Assembly: GCA_035308365.1 (NCBI GenBank) | Contig: DATGGU010000011.1 | Coordinates: 1-43,233 of the forward strand | Source: PALSA-505 sp035308365 | GTDB lineage: Bacteria > Actinomycetota > Actinomycetes > Streptosporangiales > Streptosporangiaceae | Reading direction: 5' to 3' | Length of the DNA: 43,233 nucleotides | In this document: in pieces, positions 8,501-17,700 of the stretch | Layout: each line of letters opens with the position of its first letter | Position numbering within the stretch: the first letter of the stretch is position 1 | Notes under the pieces: generated by a model | Database searches by the model: none | Seen by the model: the letters and a program-made list of their open reading frames with translations, nothing else | What the model was told of the DNA's origin: nothing | Program-made: the position numbers and the translations under genes

Positions 8501-8820
8501 CCCAGCCCCGCACCGAGCTCGAGCGGACGATCGCGGGAATCTGGAGCACCACCCTCGGCCGGCCCGATATCGGTGCCGACGAGGGGTTCTTCGACGCAGG
8601 AGGGAACTCACTGCTGCTACTCGAACTCCATGCCCGGCTGCGAGAGGCCGTCGACCCGAGCCTCACCGTCGCCGACCTCTTCCACGGCGCCACGGTGGCC
8701 GCCCAGGCGCAGCTTATCGCCGCGCGGCCGGACGCCGCCGCCGCCCTGGCCACGTCCGCCCGGCGCGGCGCCGCCCGCCGGGCGGCCCAGACGGCGGGGC
8801 AGCGAAGGGCCGGCCGGTGA
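5560..8820 (+). CDS. NRPS, one module C-A-T (predicted small residue, Ala or Gly)
   Basis: 1086 residues if the CTG at 5560 is used (1075 from TTG 5593). C domain about 10-440 with intact HHIVFDGG (His146-His147-Asp151). A domain about 470-970 with A3 YTSGSTGRPKG at 636-646, NLYGPSEATT and the catalytic-Lys motif TATGKLD near its end. T domain about 990-1065 with GGNSLLLL, attachment Ser1017. The binding-pocket residues read D-L-F-N-N-A-L-T-Y(-K), a code I associate with Ala or Gly in cyanobacterial synthetases; this is only a moderate prediction. Because the protein starts with an ordinary condensation domain, it needs an upstream acyl/peptidyl donor and is not a loading protein, although it is first in the operon. 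Leu111 is encoded by TTA (5890-5892). The stop overlaps the PKS start (GTGA), so the two are translationally coupled. Confidence 0.93.
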   Translation: MLTLEPAAWAPLSHAQQRLWFLHQLDPLDPAYNIPIAVEFNGSLDPGALRCAVFAVTRRHEVLRATFRSVQGRPAQSATRGPTPHEPIPVAMADLSWLSSQAASQLAGESLRAAAAEPFQLADGQPARWALLRLARDRHILLLVVHHIVFDGGSLPVLAAELEACYLAARGGRPAGFAPLPLRYTEFARMQRAQHDQGAGEAGLRYWREQLAGAPGRLSVLTPGVVTGGAGGGTAGAGLAGAGPAGAGLAGAGPVCARLGLDRTAVGSLTSLARRHRCTPHIVFLTVLAVALARISGDTDVVLGVPVGIRDEPGSGALIGLFVNLLPLRARLAGDPAFSEALRRVRSAALDAFDHRAVPFERLVQELGPTRDAVTSPFFQVLVTYQRMPPLPRLPGVTARLIDVPPAAAKYELSITVTEAQDTADVLLEAAPGACDAVALGGLARALGVLIDAAAAAPEARLSRLPLVAGAERRRLAAAPPGRGAAPAEPESTVSALVAEQAAATPDAIALVDGDLHLTYRALDARAAHVAAALRERGAGPERVVAVHLPRRADLVVALLAVLKSGAAYLPLDPGHPPARVLAMLADAGAVALLTDRSYAPPPGCDTAVVRIDHVAARPVTRPHRAAPANLCYVLYTSGSTGRPKGVAIEHRSAAAFLRWAGTAFSAGELSNVAACTPVTFDLSVFELFAPLVHGGTVIMATALGDLQTAPAGNRVSLINTVPSVLETFLRVARLPVSVRAVNLAGEPLPADLAERLLRDYPQVTVRNLYGPSEATTYATQARVTARGGPSIGRAVATARTVITDRGLEPVPAGFAGELLIGGIALARGYLNQPARTAERFVPDGLSGIPGVRLYRSGDLCRWLPDGELAFLGRLDRQVKLRGVRIEPEEIEAVLRRHPAVAAAAVVVSGADPRRQRLIAHVVPAGPAPPGQDEILAQLRAELPAAMVPAAIVVRDRLPWTATGKLDRGALAAHHQPHHLTQPRTELERTIAGIWSTTLGRPDIGADEGFFDAGGNSLLLLELHARLREAVDPSLTVADLFHGATVAAQAQLIAARPDAAAALATSARRGAARRAAQTAGQRRAGR
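6265..6324 (+). repeat. Four tandem 15-nt units in the NRPS C domain
   Basis: Units start at 6265, 6280, 6295 and 6310. Units 1 and 3 are identical (GGTGCTGGTCTGGCC); unit 2 differs at two bases and unit 4 is more diverged. They encode a GAGLA/GAGPA linker between the two lobes of the condensation domain, so copy-number change stays in frame. Confidence 0.9.
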
Positions 8821-11800
8821 CGGCCGGCGCCGCGGGGCCGCAGGCGCCGGAAACCGGTATCGCGATCATTGGCATGGCCGGCCGGTTCCCCGGTGCCCCC
8901 GACGTCGCCGCGTTCGGCCGCAACATGCGGGCCGGCGCCGAGTCGATCACCCGCTTCTCGGCCGCGGACCTGCGCGCGGCCGGCCGCGACGCCGGGTACG
9001 CGGAGCACCCGCACTTCGTCGGGGCCGAGGGCGTGCTCGAAGATGTGGAGATCTTCGACGCGCGCTTCTTCGGATACTCACCGCGCGAAGCGGCGATCAT
9101 GGACCCGCAGCACCGGCTGGCGCTCCAGGAAGCCTGGCACACGTTCGACGACGCCGGGTACGACCCCGCCAGGTCCGGCACCGTGGGCGTGTTCCTCAGC
9201 GCGGCGCTCAGCTCCTACCTCGTCCGCAACCTGCTCGCCGATGACGAGTTGCTCCGCTTGCTCGGCGCCTTCCCACTCCTGATCCACAACGACAAGGACT
9301 CGGCCGCCACGACGGTCGCCCACAAACTCGGCCTCACCGGCCCGGCATTCGCCGTCGGAAGCGCCTGCTCGTCGTCGCTCGTCGCCGTTCACCTGGCGGC
9401 CGGAAGCCTGCTGTCGGGAGAGTGCGACATGGCGCTGGCGGGTGGCGTTTCGGTGCAGGTGCCGCAGCGCCAGGGCTACGTCTACACAGCGGACGGGATC
9501 TACTCGCCGGATGGGCGCTGCCGGCCCTTCGACGCCTCGGCCGGCGGCACGGTCGGCGGCAGCGGGGCGGCCTTCGTCCTGCTCAAGCGCTGGGCGGACG
9601 CCGCCCGCGACGGCGATCACGTGTACGCCGTTATCCGTGGCTCGGCGGTCAACAACGATGGGGGAGCGAAGGTCGGCTTCACCGCGCCGAGCGTGGCGGG
9701 CCAGGCGGCGGTGATCGCCGAGGCGCTCGCCGTCGCGGACATCACCGCGGACACCATCGGCTATGTCGAAGCCCACGGAACGGGAACCCAGCTCGGCGAC
9801 ATGGTCGAGGTCGCGGCGCTCAGCCAGGCATTCGGCAGCCAGACAGCCCGCACCGGGTTCTGTGCTCTCGGCTCCGCGAAGGCGAACGTGGGTCATCTGG
9901 ACGCGGCGGCCGGAGTGACCGGGCTGATCCGGGCGGTTCTGGCCGTGGCGGACGGGCAGATACCGCCGCAGCACGGTTACGAACGCCCCAATCCGGCCAT
10001 CGACCTCCCGGCCACACCGTTCTACGTCCCCACGGAGCCGGCCCGCTGGCGGACCGCGGGGCCCCGGCGCGCCGGGGTCAGCTCCTTCGGGATCGGCGGC
10101 ACGAACGCGCACGTCATCGTCGAACAGGCGGCTGTGCTTCCGGTCCGGTCCGCCGCGCCGAGGGCATGGCAGCCGCTGCTCGTCTCGGCACCGGCGGCGC
10201 CCGCGCTCGACGAGACGCTGCTCGCGGTCGCGCACAGCGCCGCGGGCGCCGGCCCGGCGCAGCTGGAGGACCTGGCCTTCACCCTGGCCATGAGGCACGA
10301 GTTCGCGCATCGCGCCGCCGTGGTGTGCCGGGCCGGCGAGGCGAGCGCCGCGGCCGCCGCACCCGTTCCCGCTCGGCTGCGAGACGTTGCCGCCAGCGGC
10401 GGGCAACCCGTCGTCTTCCTGTTTCCGGGCCAGGGTTCGCAGCAGCCCGGCATGGCCGCAGGCCTGTACCGGGACGAGCCGGTGTTCCGCGCGCACTTGT
10501 CGGCGTGCGCGGAGCTGCTCAGCAGCCAGGGAGTCGATATCCTCGCCGCACTGACCGGGCCAGCACCGACCGGGCCAGCACCGACCGGGCCGGCCGGCGC
10601 GGGTCACGGCCCCGCATCCGGTGTGGCCGGCCCGTGCGCGCTGTTCGCGGTCGAGTACGCACTGGCCCGCACCCTGATCGAATGGGGCCTGACGCCGTCG
10701 GCGATGACAGGCCACAGCCTCGGCGAGTATACGGCCGCTGCCGTGGCCGGTGTGCTCAGCCTGCCGGACGCCCTGCACCTGGTCGTCAGCCGCGGTGCGC
10801 TGCACGGCACGATGCCGCCCGGCCGGATGCTGGCGGTCGGCCTGCCCGAGCCTGACCTCGCCGCCCGCCTTCCGGCAGAGCTGTCCATCGCCGCCGTGAA
10901 CGGACCGGGCGAGTGCGTTGTGGCCGGGCCGCTCGACGCTGTTTCCCGGTTCGCCGGCACGCTGCGCGGCGCCGGCGTGCCGGTACGGTTCCTGGCGGTC
11001 TCACACGCCTTCCACTCACCGCTCGTGGATCCGCTGCTCGGCCGGTTCGCGCGCGCCACCGGCCAGATCACGCCGCGCCCGTCGCAAAGCCGGTGGATAT
11101 CCACGACGTCAGGGGCCTGGGTGGAGCCGGGCGACACGGTGGACGCCGGCCACTGGGTGCGGCATCTGCGGGACACGGTCCGGTTCGGCCCGGCCGCGCG
11201 CCTCCTGCTCGATACCGGTGCGGCTGTCTTCCTCGAGGTAGGCCCGGGAACGACGCTGACCTCGCTGATCCGGCGGCAGGCCGGGGCCCGCCGCGGCCTG
11301 CGGACGCTCGCATGCCAGCCACAGCCGGGCGATCAGGGTGCGCAGCTGCGGGATCTGGTGACCGCCGTCGCGGCGGCCTGGGTAGCCGGCTGCCCGGTGG
11401 AGTGGGAGGCGTTCTTCCGCCCGCAGCGGCCGCGGCGCGTCCCCGCTCCGCTGTACCCCTTCCAGCGAGAGCGGCACTGGGTCGATCCGCGGCCGGCTGA
11501 CGGCGGGAGGCAACAGGGGGCCCCTTCCCCGAACGGGCACCGCCACCCCGGGCTCGCACTCGACGCCGTCCTGCCCGAACTCGAACGGCGCGGCCGTGAG
11601 CTGAGCACCGATGCCGCGGTACAGGACATCGCCGCACAGGCAGGGCTGGCTGGGCTGCTGGACGAGCTCTGCTGTGCGCTCGCCCTGAGATACCTCACCT
11701 CCGCCGGGGTGGACGCGGCCCCCGGCAGCCGCTACGACAGCCCGAATCTGGCGCGTGAGCTGCCCGTCCTCCCCGCGTTCGAGCGGTTCCGCGAGTTCCT

Positions 11801-14702
11801 GCTCACCATCTTGGCGGACGACGGCGTGCTGGCCCGAACGTCGGGCGCCGTCGAGTTCCTGGATGGGCGCCGCCCGCGCGAGCCGCAAGCCGTCGCGGAT
11901 GAGATCAAGCGCGCTCATCCCGGCTTTTCCGGGCTGGCCGACCTGCTGTTGCACTGCGGGATGTCGTATCCCTCGGCGCTGTCCACGCCGGGCGCCGCGC
12001 TCGGGGTGCTCTACCCGGGCGGCCGCGGCGACCTCCTCGAGGAGACCCTCGGAAAGCGCACGGTGACCTACAGCCACACCAGCTGGCTCGTCAGGCTGGC
12101 CGCCGACCTGGTCCGGATGGCCGCGGACGCCAGCCCCGGGCGGCCGCTGCGGCTGCTCGAGGTGGGGGCGGGCGGTGGCCGTCTGACCTGGGCGGCCGGC
12201 GAGGCGCTTCGCGGCCGCGACGCCGACTACCAGGCGACCGACGTCAGCCGGCTGTTCACCGAGCACCTCGCGGCGGAGGCCGCGAGGCGGGACATCGCGG
12301 TCCGGGCCGGCGCCGCCGACATAACCAGGGACCTCGCCGCGCAGGGTTACCCCGCGGGCGGGTTCGACGTGGTGCTCGGGCTCGACGTCGTCCACGTCGT
12401 CCCTGACGTCCCGGCGGCGCTGGCGAACCTGCGCACCATGTTGCGCCCGGGCGGCTTGCTCGTGCTGATCGAGACGACCACACAGGACCGGTGGCTGTCG
12501 ATGATCTGGGGCTTGTCACCCGGATGGTGGGAATTCTCCGACGCGCTGCGCGACCGCACCCCGCTGCTCGAGCCCCGCCAGTGGGAACAGGTGATCGCGG
12601 AACAGGGGTTCGCCACCCGGGCAGTGCTTCCTGCGGGCCAGGCGCTTCGGGCCACGACCGACGCCGTCCTTGCCGTGGCCCAGGCACCCGCCGCCAGCCC
12701 GGCCGCGGCCGGGCCGGCCGCTGGCCAGGACACAGGCGGCCTGGACGATCTGCCGGAAAAGCGCCCCGATCTCGGTGACTGGGGCTGGCTCCCAGGCTGG
12801 CAGCGCGCCGCGGCGCCGCATCCCGCTGGCGACGCCACCGGGACGGCGTGCCTGGTACTGAGCGACGGCAGCCTGGGTGCGGCGGTAGCCGGCCGGCTGC
12901 GCCAGCTCGGCGGGTCTGTGCTGGTCATCGAGGCGCAGGAGTGGGCCGCGGGCGGCGGCGGCGACACGGGCACGGCCGAGGATCAGCAAGAGCGCTACGC
13001 CGCGATCCTTGCCGCCCTCCCCGCTGGCAAGAGCGTCGCGGTCGCCCACCTGTGGAGTGCGGGCGACCCGCCCGCGGGGACGCCGCTCGATCGGCTCGGC
13101 GAGGTGCAGCGGCGTGGCCTGTTCAGCCTGCTCGGCCTGTGCCGGGCGATCGGCAGCCGCCCGGGGCTGCCGCCGGCCCGGATGCTGGCGGTCACGAGCC
13201 ACGCACAAGACGTTCTCGGCGACGATCTGTCCGTGCCTGAGCGCGCGCCGGTTCACGGCGCGGTGAAGGTGATCCCGCAGGAGTACCCGCAGATCGCCTG
13301 CAGCAGCCTCGATGTGCCGGTCCCGCCACCCGGTTCCGGCCAGGAACGCTGGCTCGCCGCCCGCATTGCCGACGAACTCCTGACCACCCCGGACGCGGCT
13401 GTCGCCGCATACCGGGGCCGCCGCCGCTGGGTCCCCGCCTACACACCGCAACGGCTCGAGCCACCGGGGCTCGCGCCACGGCTGCCCCGGCCGGGAGGTG
13501 TCTACCTGATCTGCGGCGGGCTCGGCGGGATCGGCCTCAGCCTTGCCGACTACCTCATCCGCCTGCCCGCCGACGTGATCCTCGTCCGCCGGACACCGTT
13601 CCCGCCCCGGGACGGCTGGCCCGGCTGGCTCCGCGACCATCGCGACGATGACCCCACGTACCGCGCGATCAGCCAGCTCATGGCCGCGGAGCCGGCGGGC
13701 GGGCGGGTACTGGTGCGGCAGGCCGACGTCACCGACCTCGGTGCCATGCGCACCGTGGTTTCACAGGCGGTGGACGCGTTCGGGCCGATCACCGGAGCCG
13801 TTCACGCGGCCGGGGTGCCGGACCGGGCAGGCATGATCCAGCGCCGGGCCGACGGCGACACCTGGCAGGCCATCGCGGCCAAGGTCCGCGGCCCGCTCGT
13901 GCTCGACGAGGTGCTGCGCGGCCAGCCGCTGGAGTTCACGCTGCTGTGCTCGTCGATCGGGACGGTGCTGCCGAAGCTCAAGTTCGGTGAGGTGGGGTAT
14001 GTGGCAGGCAACGAGTTCCTCAACGCCTACGCCGCCCGCGCCGCGCCGCCGGCGCCAGGGGGCGAGGACCCCACGGACCCCGCGGCCGCGGCCGGCCGGC
14101 CGCAGCCGGTCACGATCACCGTCTCCTGGACTGACTGGACACAGGCCGGGATGTGGGCGGCCGCGCGTCACCGGCTCACGCAGCGCTACGACGTCGCCGG
14201 GTCGGCCGCCGGACCGGGTGGTGACCTGCTGCGCGGCATCACCACGGCCGAAGGCGTCGAGATCTTCCGGCGGGTGCTCGCGCACCCCCCCGCCCCGCAC
14301 GTGGTGATCTCGACGCAGGACCTCGGCGTCCTGCTCGGCCGGCACCAGGCGTTCACCGTCGCGGACCACCTGCGGGTACTGGAGACCATGCGCTCGGCGC
14401 ACGGCACCAGGGACCGCCCCGACCTGCCATCGGCCTACGTCCCGCCGCGCACCGCACTCGAACGCGCGGTCGCCCGCGAGTGGTCGCTGCTGCTCGGGGT
14501 CGAAGGGCTGGGCGTCGCCGACGACTTCTTCACCCTCGGCGGAGACTCACTGCTCGCGTTGCGCCTGCTGGCCAGGCTGCGCGACAACCTCGGCATCGAC
14601 CGGACCGTCGCCCAGCTCTTCGCGGCCCCGACGATCGCCGAGTTGCTGGACAGCCAACCGGACGCGGCCGGTGCCGCCGAACCGGACACGGTGGTGTTGT
14701 GA
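8817..14702 (+). CDS. Type I PKS module KS-AT-cMT-KR-T
   Basis: 1961 residues from GTG 8817, which overlaps the NRPS stop and is preceded by GAAGGG (8804-8809). KS about 18-440: active-site Cys184 (SACSSSL), His320 (EAHGTGT), His360 (ANVGHL). AT about 535-850: Ser634 in GHSLGEY and HAFH at 730-733, the pattern typical of malonyl-CoA. C-methyltransferase about 905-1290: SAM loop LLEVGAGGGRL at 1113-1123. KR about 1330-1800: GGLGGIG at 1567-1573, Ser near 1713, Tyr1728, Asn1732; the LDD signature of B-type KRs is not seen. T about 1870-1945: LGGDSLL, Ser1911. No DH or ER was recognised. The expected extension is one malonyl unit, C-methylated once or twice and reduced to a beta-hydroxy group, as in yersiniabactin HMWP1. 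It sits between NRPS proteins, so it should extend a peptidyl thioester. Confidence 0.94.
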   Translation: MTAGAAGPQAPETGIAIIGMAGRFPGAPDVAAFGRNMRAGAESITRFSAADLRAAGRDAGYAEHPHFVGAEGVLEDVEIFDARFFGYSPREAAIMDPQHRLALQEAWHTFDDAGYDPARSGTVGVFLSAALSSYLVRNLLADDELLRLLGAFPLLIHNDKDSAATTVAHKLGLTGPAFAVGSACSSSLVAVHLAAGSLLSGECDMALAGGVSVQVPQRQGYVYTADGIYSPDGRCRPFDASAGGTVGGSGAAFVLLKRWADAARDGDHVYAVIRGSAVNNDGGAKVGFTAPSVAGQAAVIAEALAVADITADTIGYVEAHGTGTQLGDMVEVAALSQAFGSQTARTGFCALGSAKANVGHLDAAAGVTGLIRAVLAVADGQIPPQHGYERPNPAIDLPATPFYVPTEPARWRTAGPRRAGVSSFGIGGTNAHVIVEQAAVLPVRSAAPRAWQPLLVSAPAAPALDETLLAVAHSAAGAGPAQLEDLAFTLAMRHEFAHRAAVVCRAGEASAAAAAPVPARLRDVAASGGQPVVFLFPGQGSQQPGMAAGLYRDEPVFRAHLSACAELLSSQGVDILAALTGPAPTGPAPTGPAGAGHGPASGVAGPCALFAVEYALARTLIEWGLTPSAMTGHSLGEYTAAAVAGVLSLPDALHLVVSRGALHGTMPPGRMLAVGLPEPDLAARLPAELSIAAVNGPGECVVAGPLDAVSRFAGTLRGAGVPVRFLAVSHAFHSPLVDPLLGRFARATGQITPRPSQSRWISTTSGAWVEPGDTVDAGHWVRHLRDTVRFGPAARLLLDTGAAVFLEVGPGTTLTSLIRRQAGARRGLRTLACQPQPGDQGAQLRDLVTAVAAAWVAGCPVEWEAFFRPQRPRRVPAPLYPFQRERHWVDPRPADGGRQQGAPSPNGHRHPGLALDAVLPELERRGRELSTDAAVQDIAAQAGLAGLLDELCCALALRYLTSAGVDAAPGSRYDSPNLARELPVLPAFERFREFLLTILADDGVLARTSGAVEFLDGRRPREPQAVADEIKRAHPGFSGLADLLLHCGMSYPSALSTPGAALGVLYPGGRGDLLEETLGKRTVTYSHTSWLVRLAADLVRMAADASPGRPLRLLEVGAGGGRLTWAAGEALRGRDADYQATDVSRLFTEHLAAEAARRDIAVRAGAADITRDLAAQGYPAGGFDVVLGLDVVHVVPDVPAALANLRTMLRPGGLLVLIETTTQDRWLSMIWGLSPGWWEFSDALRDRTPLLEPRQWEQVIAEQGFATRAVLPAGQALRATTDAVLAVAQAPAASPAAAGPAAGQDTGGLDDLPEKRPDLGDWGWLPGWQRAAAPHPAGDATGTACLVLSDGSLGAAVAGRLRQLGGSVLVIEAQEWAAGGGGDTGTAEDQQERYAAILAALPAGKSVAVAHLWSAGDPPAGTPLDRLGEVQRRGLFSLLGLCRAIGSRPGLPPARMLAVTSHAQDVLGDDLSVPERAPVHGAVKVIPQEYPQIACSSLDVPVPPPGSGQERWLAARIADELLTTPDAAVAAYRGRRRWVPAYTPQRLEPPGLAPRLPRPGGVYLICGGLGGIGLSLADYLIRLPADVILVRRTPFPPRDGWPGWLRDHRDDDPTYRAISQLMAAEPAGGRVLVRQADVTDLGAMRTVVSQAVDAFGPITGAVHAAGVPDRAGMIQRRADGDTWQAIAAKVRGPLVLDEVLRGQPLEFTLLCSSIGTVLPKLKFGEVGYVAGNEFLNAYAARAAPPAPGGEDPTDPAAAAGRPQPVTITVSWTDWTQAGMWAAARHRLTQRYDVAGSAAGPGGDLLRGITTAEGVEIFRRVLAHPPAPHVVISTQDLGVLLGRHQAFTVADHLRVLETMRSAHGTRDRPDLPSAYVPPRTALERAVAREWSLLLGVEGLGVADDFFTLGGDSLLALRLLARLRDNLGIDRTVAQLFAAPTIAELLDSQPDAAGAAEPDTVVL
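10554..10583 (+). repeat. Two tandem 15-nt units in the PKS AT domain
   Basis: ACCGGGCCAGCACCG occurs at 10554-10568 and 10569-10583, followed by a partial third copy (ACCGGGCC) from 10584. It encodes TGPAP repeats in a surface loop about 60 residues before the GHSLGEY motif, and keeps the frame. Confidence 0.88.
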
Positions 14703-17700
14703 TGGACCACGACGCGGCCACGATCGTCGAGCTGCTGCGCTGGCGCGCACGCGAGCATCCAGGGCGGACCGCCTATATCTTCCTGGCCGACGGCGAAACC
14801 GAGACCGCACGCCTGTCGTTCGCAGAGGCCGACACGCGGGCCAGGGCGGTCGCGGCCGAGCTGCAGCGGCACGGCGCGGCGGGGGAGCGAGCGCTGATCA
14901 CCTACCCGGCCGAGAACGGCGACGACTACGTCGTGGCGCTCCTCGGCTGCTTCTACGCCGGCGTGGTCGCGGTTACCTGCGACGCCCCGCGCGGCCGGGC
15001 CGGCGCCGAGCGCCTCGCCTGGATCGCGAGGGACGCGCAGCCGCGCTTCCTGCTCGGGCCGCCGGCCGGCCCGGACGACCCGGCGTCCGGCCTGAAGCTG
15101 CCGGCTGGCCTGCGGCACGTCCACGTGGCCGGGGTGGCCGGTGACGCCGCGGCGGGCTGGGCCGACCCGGGCCTTGGACCAGGTGCGCTCGCGATCGCGC
15201 AGTACACCTCCGGCTCCACCCGCAGCCCTCGCGGCGTTCTCGTCAGCCACGGCAACGTCATGAGCAACGAGTGGGCGATCGAGTCCCTGTGTGAGCACGA
15301 CGGCGCCTCGGTCTTCGTCGGATGGCTGCCGCTGTTCCACGACATGGGGCTGATCGCGAACGTGCTGCAACCCCTGTACCTGGGGACGGCATCCGTACTG
15401 ATGCCGCCATCGGCGTTCCTCGCCAAGCCGGTCCGCTGGCTTGCCGCGATAACCCGGTACCGCGGCGTCACCAGCGGCGGGCCCAACTTCGCGTACGACC
15501 TGTGCGTGAGCCGCGTGCCACCGGAGCAGCGGGCCACGCTCGACCTGTCCACGTGGCGGTGCGCCTTCAACGGCGCGGAAGTTGTGCGGGCGGCGACGAT
15601 CAACCGGTTCACCGCCGCGTTCGGGCCCGCCGGATTCGCGCCGGAGACCTTTTTCCCTTGTTACGGCCTCGCGGAGGCAACCCTCATCGTCACCGGCGCG
15701 CCCCGCGGGGTCCCGCCCCGCACCATCCGGGCGGACCAGGCCGAACTGGGCCGGCGTCAGATCGCACCGGCAGCGCCTGGCGCCCCGGGCCGCACGCTCG
15801 TCAGCTGTGGCAAGCCAGCGCCCGGGACTGACGTGGTCATCGTCGACCCGGAACACCGCACCCGGCTGCCGTCCGGCAGGCTCGGCGAGATCTGGGTGGC
15901 CGGGCCCGGAGTCGCGGGTGGATACCTGAACCAGCCGGAGGAATCGGCCCGCACCTTCGATGCCCGGCTCGGCGACGGCGCACAACCCTTCCTGCGCACC
16001 GGAGACCTCGGCGCGCTCGTCGACGGCGAGCTGTACGTGGCCGGGCGGCTCAAGGACATGATCGTCATCCGGGGGCAGAACTACTACCCACACGACCTCG
16101 AGTGGGCGGCCGAACGCGCTCATCCGGCACTTCGCCCGTCGTGCGGCGCCGCGTTCGCCGTCGATGACGGCACCGGGGAGAACCTCGTCATCGTGTACGA
16201 GCTCGCCCGCGGACACGATGATGCGGACATCGAGGAGATCGCATCGGCGGTGCGGCGTGCCATCGCGGCTGAGTACCGGATCGAGCCGCACACGATAGCG
16301 CTCGCCCGCAGCGGCAGTGTGCCGAAGACGACGAGCGGAAAGATCCGCCGCGGAGCCGCTCGTGACGCGTTCCGGAGCGGGTCGCTGCCACTTGCCGGGC
16401 TGAGCGTCCGGCCCGCGGCCGGCGCGCCCGGCGGCGAGGCTGGGGACGGTGCGATGCCGGACCCGGCGCTGCTGACCGCGCTCGGGGCGCGGGAGTGGGC
16501 CGCGGCGCTGGCGCGGGTCCTCGCGCGGGTCATCGCCGCCCGGGCGGGGGCCGCTGAGCTCGCCGAGGATCAGCCGCTGAGCACGGCGGGCCTGGACTCG
16601 CTCGCCGCGATCGAGGTTCAGCACATTGTGCAGCAGCGGTACGCGGTGGAACTGCCGCCGTTCACCCTGCTGCGCGACGTGAGCGCGGTGGACGTCGCGG
16701 CGGACGTGGCTGCCGCGGTGGCCGGCCGGCCCGCTCCAGCGGACAAGGCCGCGGGCGGCGGGCCATCGCGCGCCCGTGCCACCGCACCGGCCGATGCACC
16801 TGGCCAGGCGGACGGTCCCACGGCGGGCCCGCTGTCGGCGATGCAGCAGGCGCTGTGGTTCGAGAACGAGCTTGCGCCGGCCGGCCCGGCGTACACCCTG
16901 GTTCGCGCGCTGAGGCTACGCGGCCCCCTGGACCTTGACGCCTTCCGGCGCGCCACGGCCCGGGTCGTGGCCCGCCAGCCGGCCCTGCGCACCCGGATCA
17001 GCGCCGACGGCGGCGACCTCCGGCAGATCGTCACCGACGGAATCCCGCTGCACGAGGAGCACCTGCGTGAGCCGGGCGAACCGGCACTCACCGAGTGGCT
17101 CGCCGCCGCGGCGAGCCGCCCGTTCCTGCGCACCGCGGAGCCACTGGCCCGGGTGACGCTGCTGCGCCTGGCCGGCGACGATCACGTCCTGGTGCTCGCC
17201 GCCCACCACGCCGTCGCCGACCTGTGGTCATTGACCGTGGTGATCCGCGAGCTGACCGCCCTTTACGCCGAGGAAACCCTGGGCACTCCCGCCGGGTTGC
17301 CGCCGCTGCGCACGAGCCCGGCCCGCCACGCCGCTGCCGAACTCGCGATGCTCGGCTCGGCGGAAGGAGAGGAACTGCGCGCCTACTGGGCGGCCCGGCT
17401 GCACGGTGCTCCGGCCGCCCTGGAACTGCCGCTGGACCGGAGCAGGCCGGCCGCGCGCATGTTCCGCGGCGCGACCTGCCCGGTACGGATCAGCGCCGGC
17501 CTGACCGCACGGCTGAACGAACTCAGCCACGCCCACCGGACCACGCTGTTCACCACGCTGATCACCGCATACCAGGTCCTGCTCGGCCGGCTGAGCGGGC
17601 AGCGGGACGTCATCGTGGGCACGCTCGCCAGCGGCCGGGACCGGGCCGAGGTCGCGAACCTGGCTGGCTGCTTCATCAACCTGGTCCCGATCCGGGCAGC

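Noticed and set aside
8436..8816. Upstream extension of the PKS frame into the first NRPS
   Set aside because: Lies entirely within the NRPS T-domain coding sequence; the GTG at 8817 with GAAGGG is the natural coupled start.
14480..14701. Upstream extension of the FAAL frame into the PKS
   Set aside because: Overlaps the PKS T domain; FAAL homology begins right after ATG 14702.
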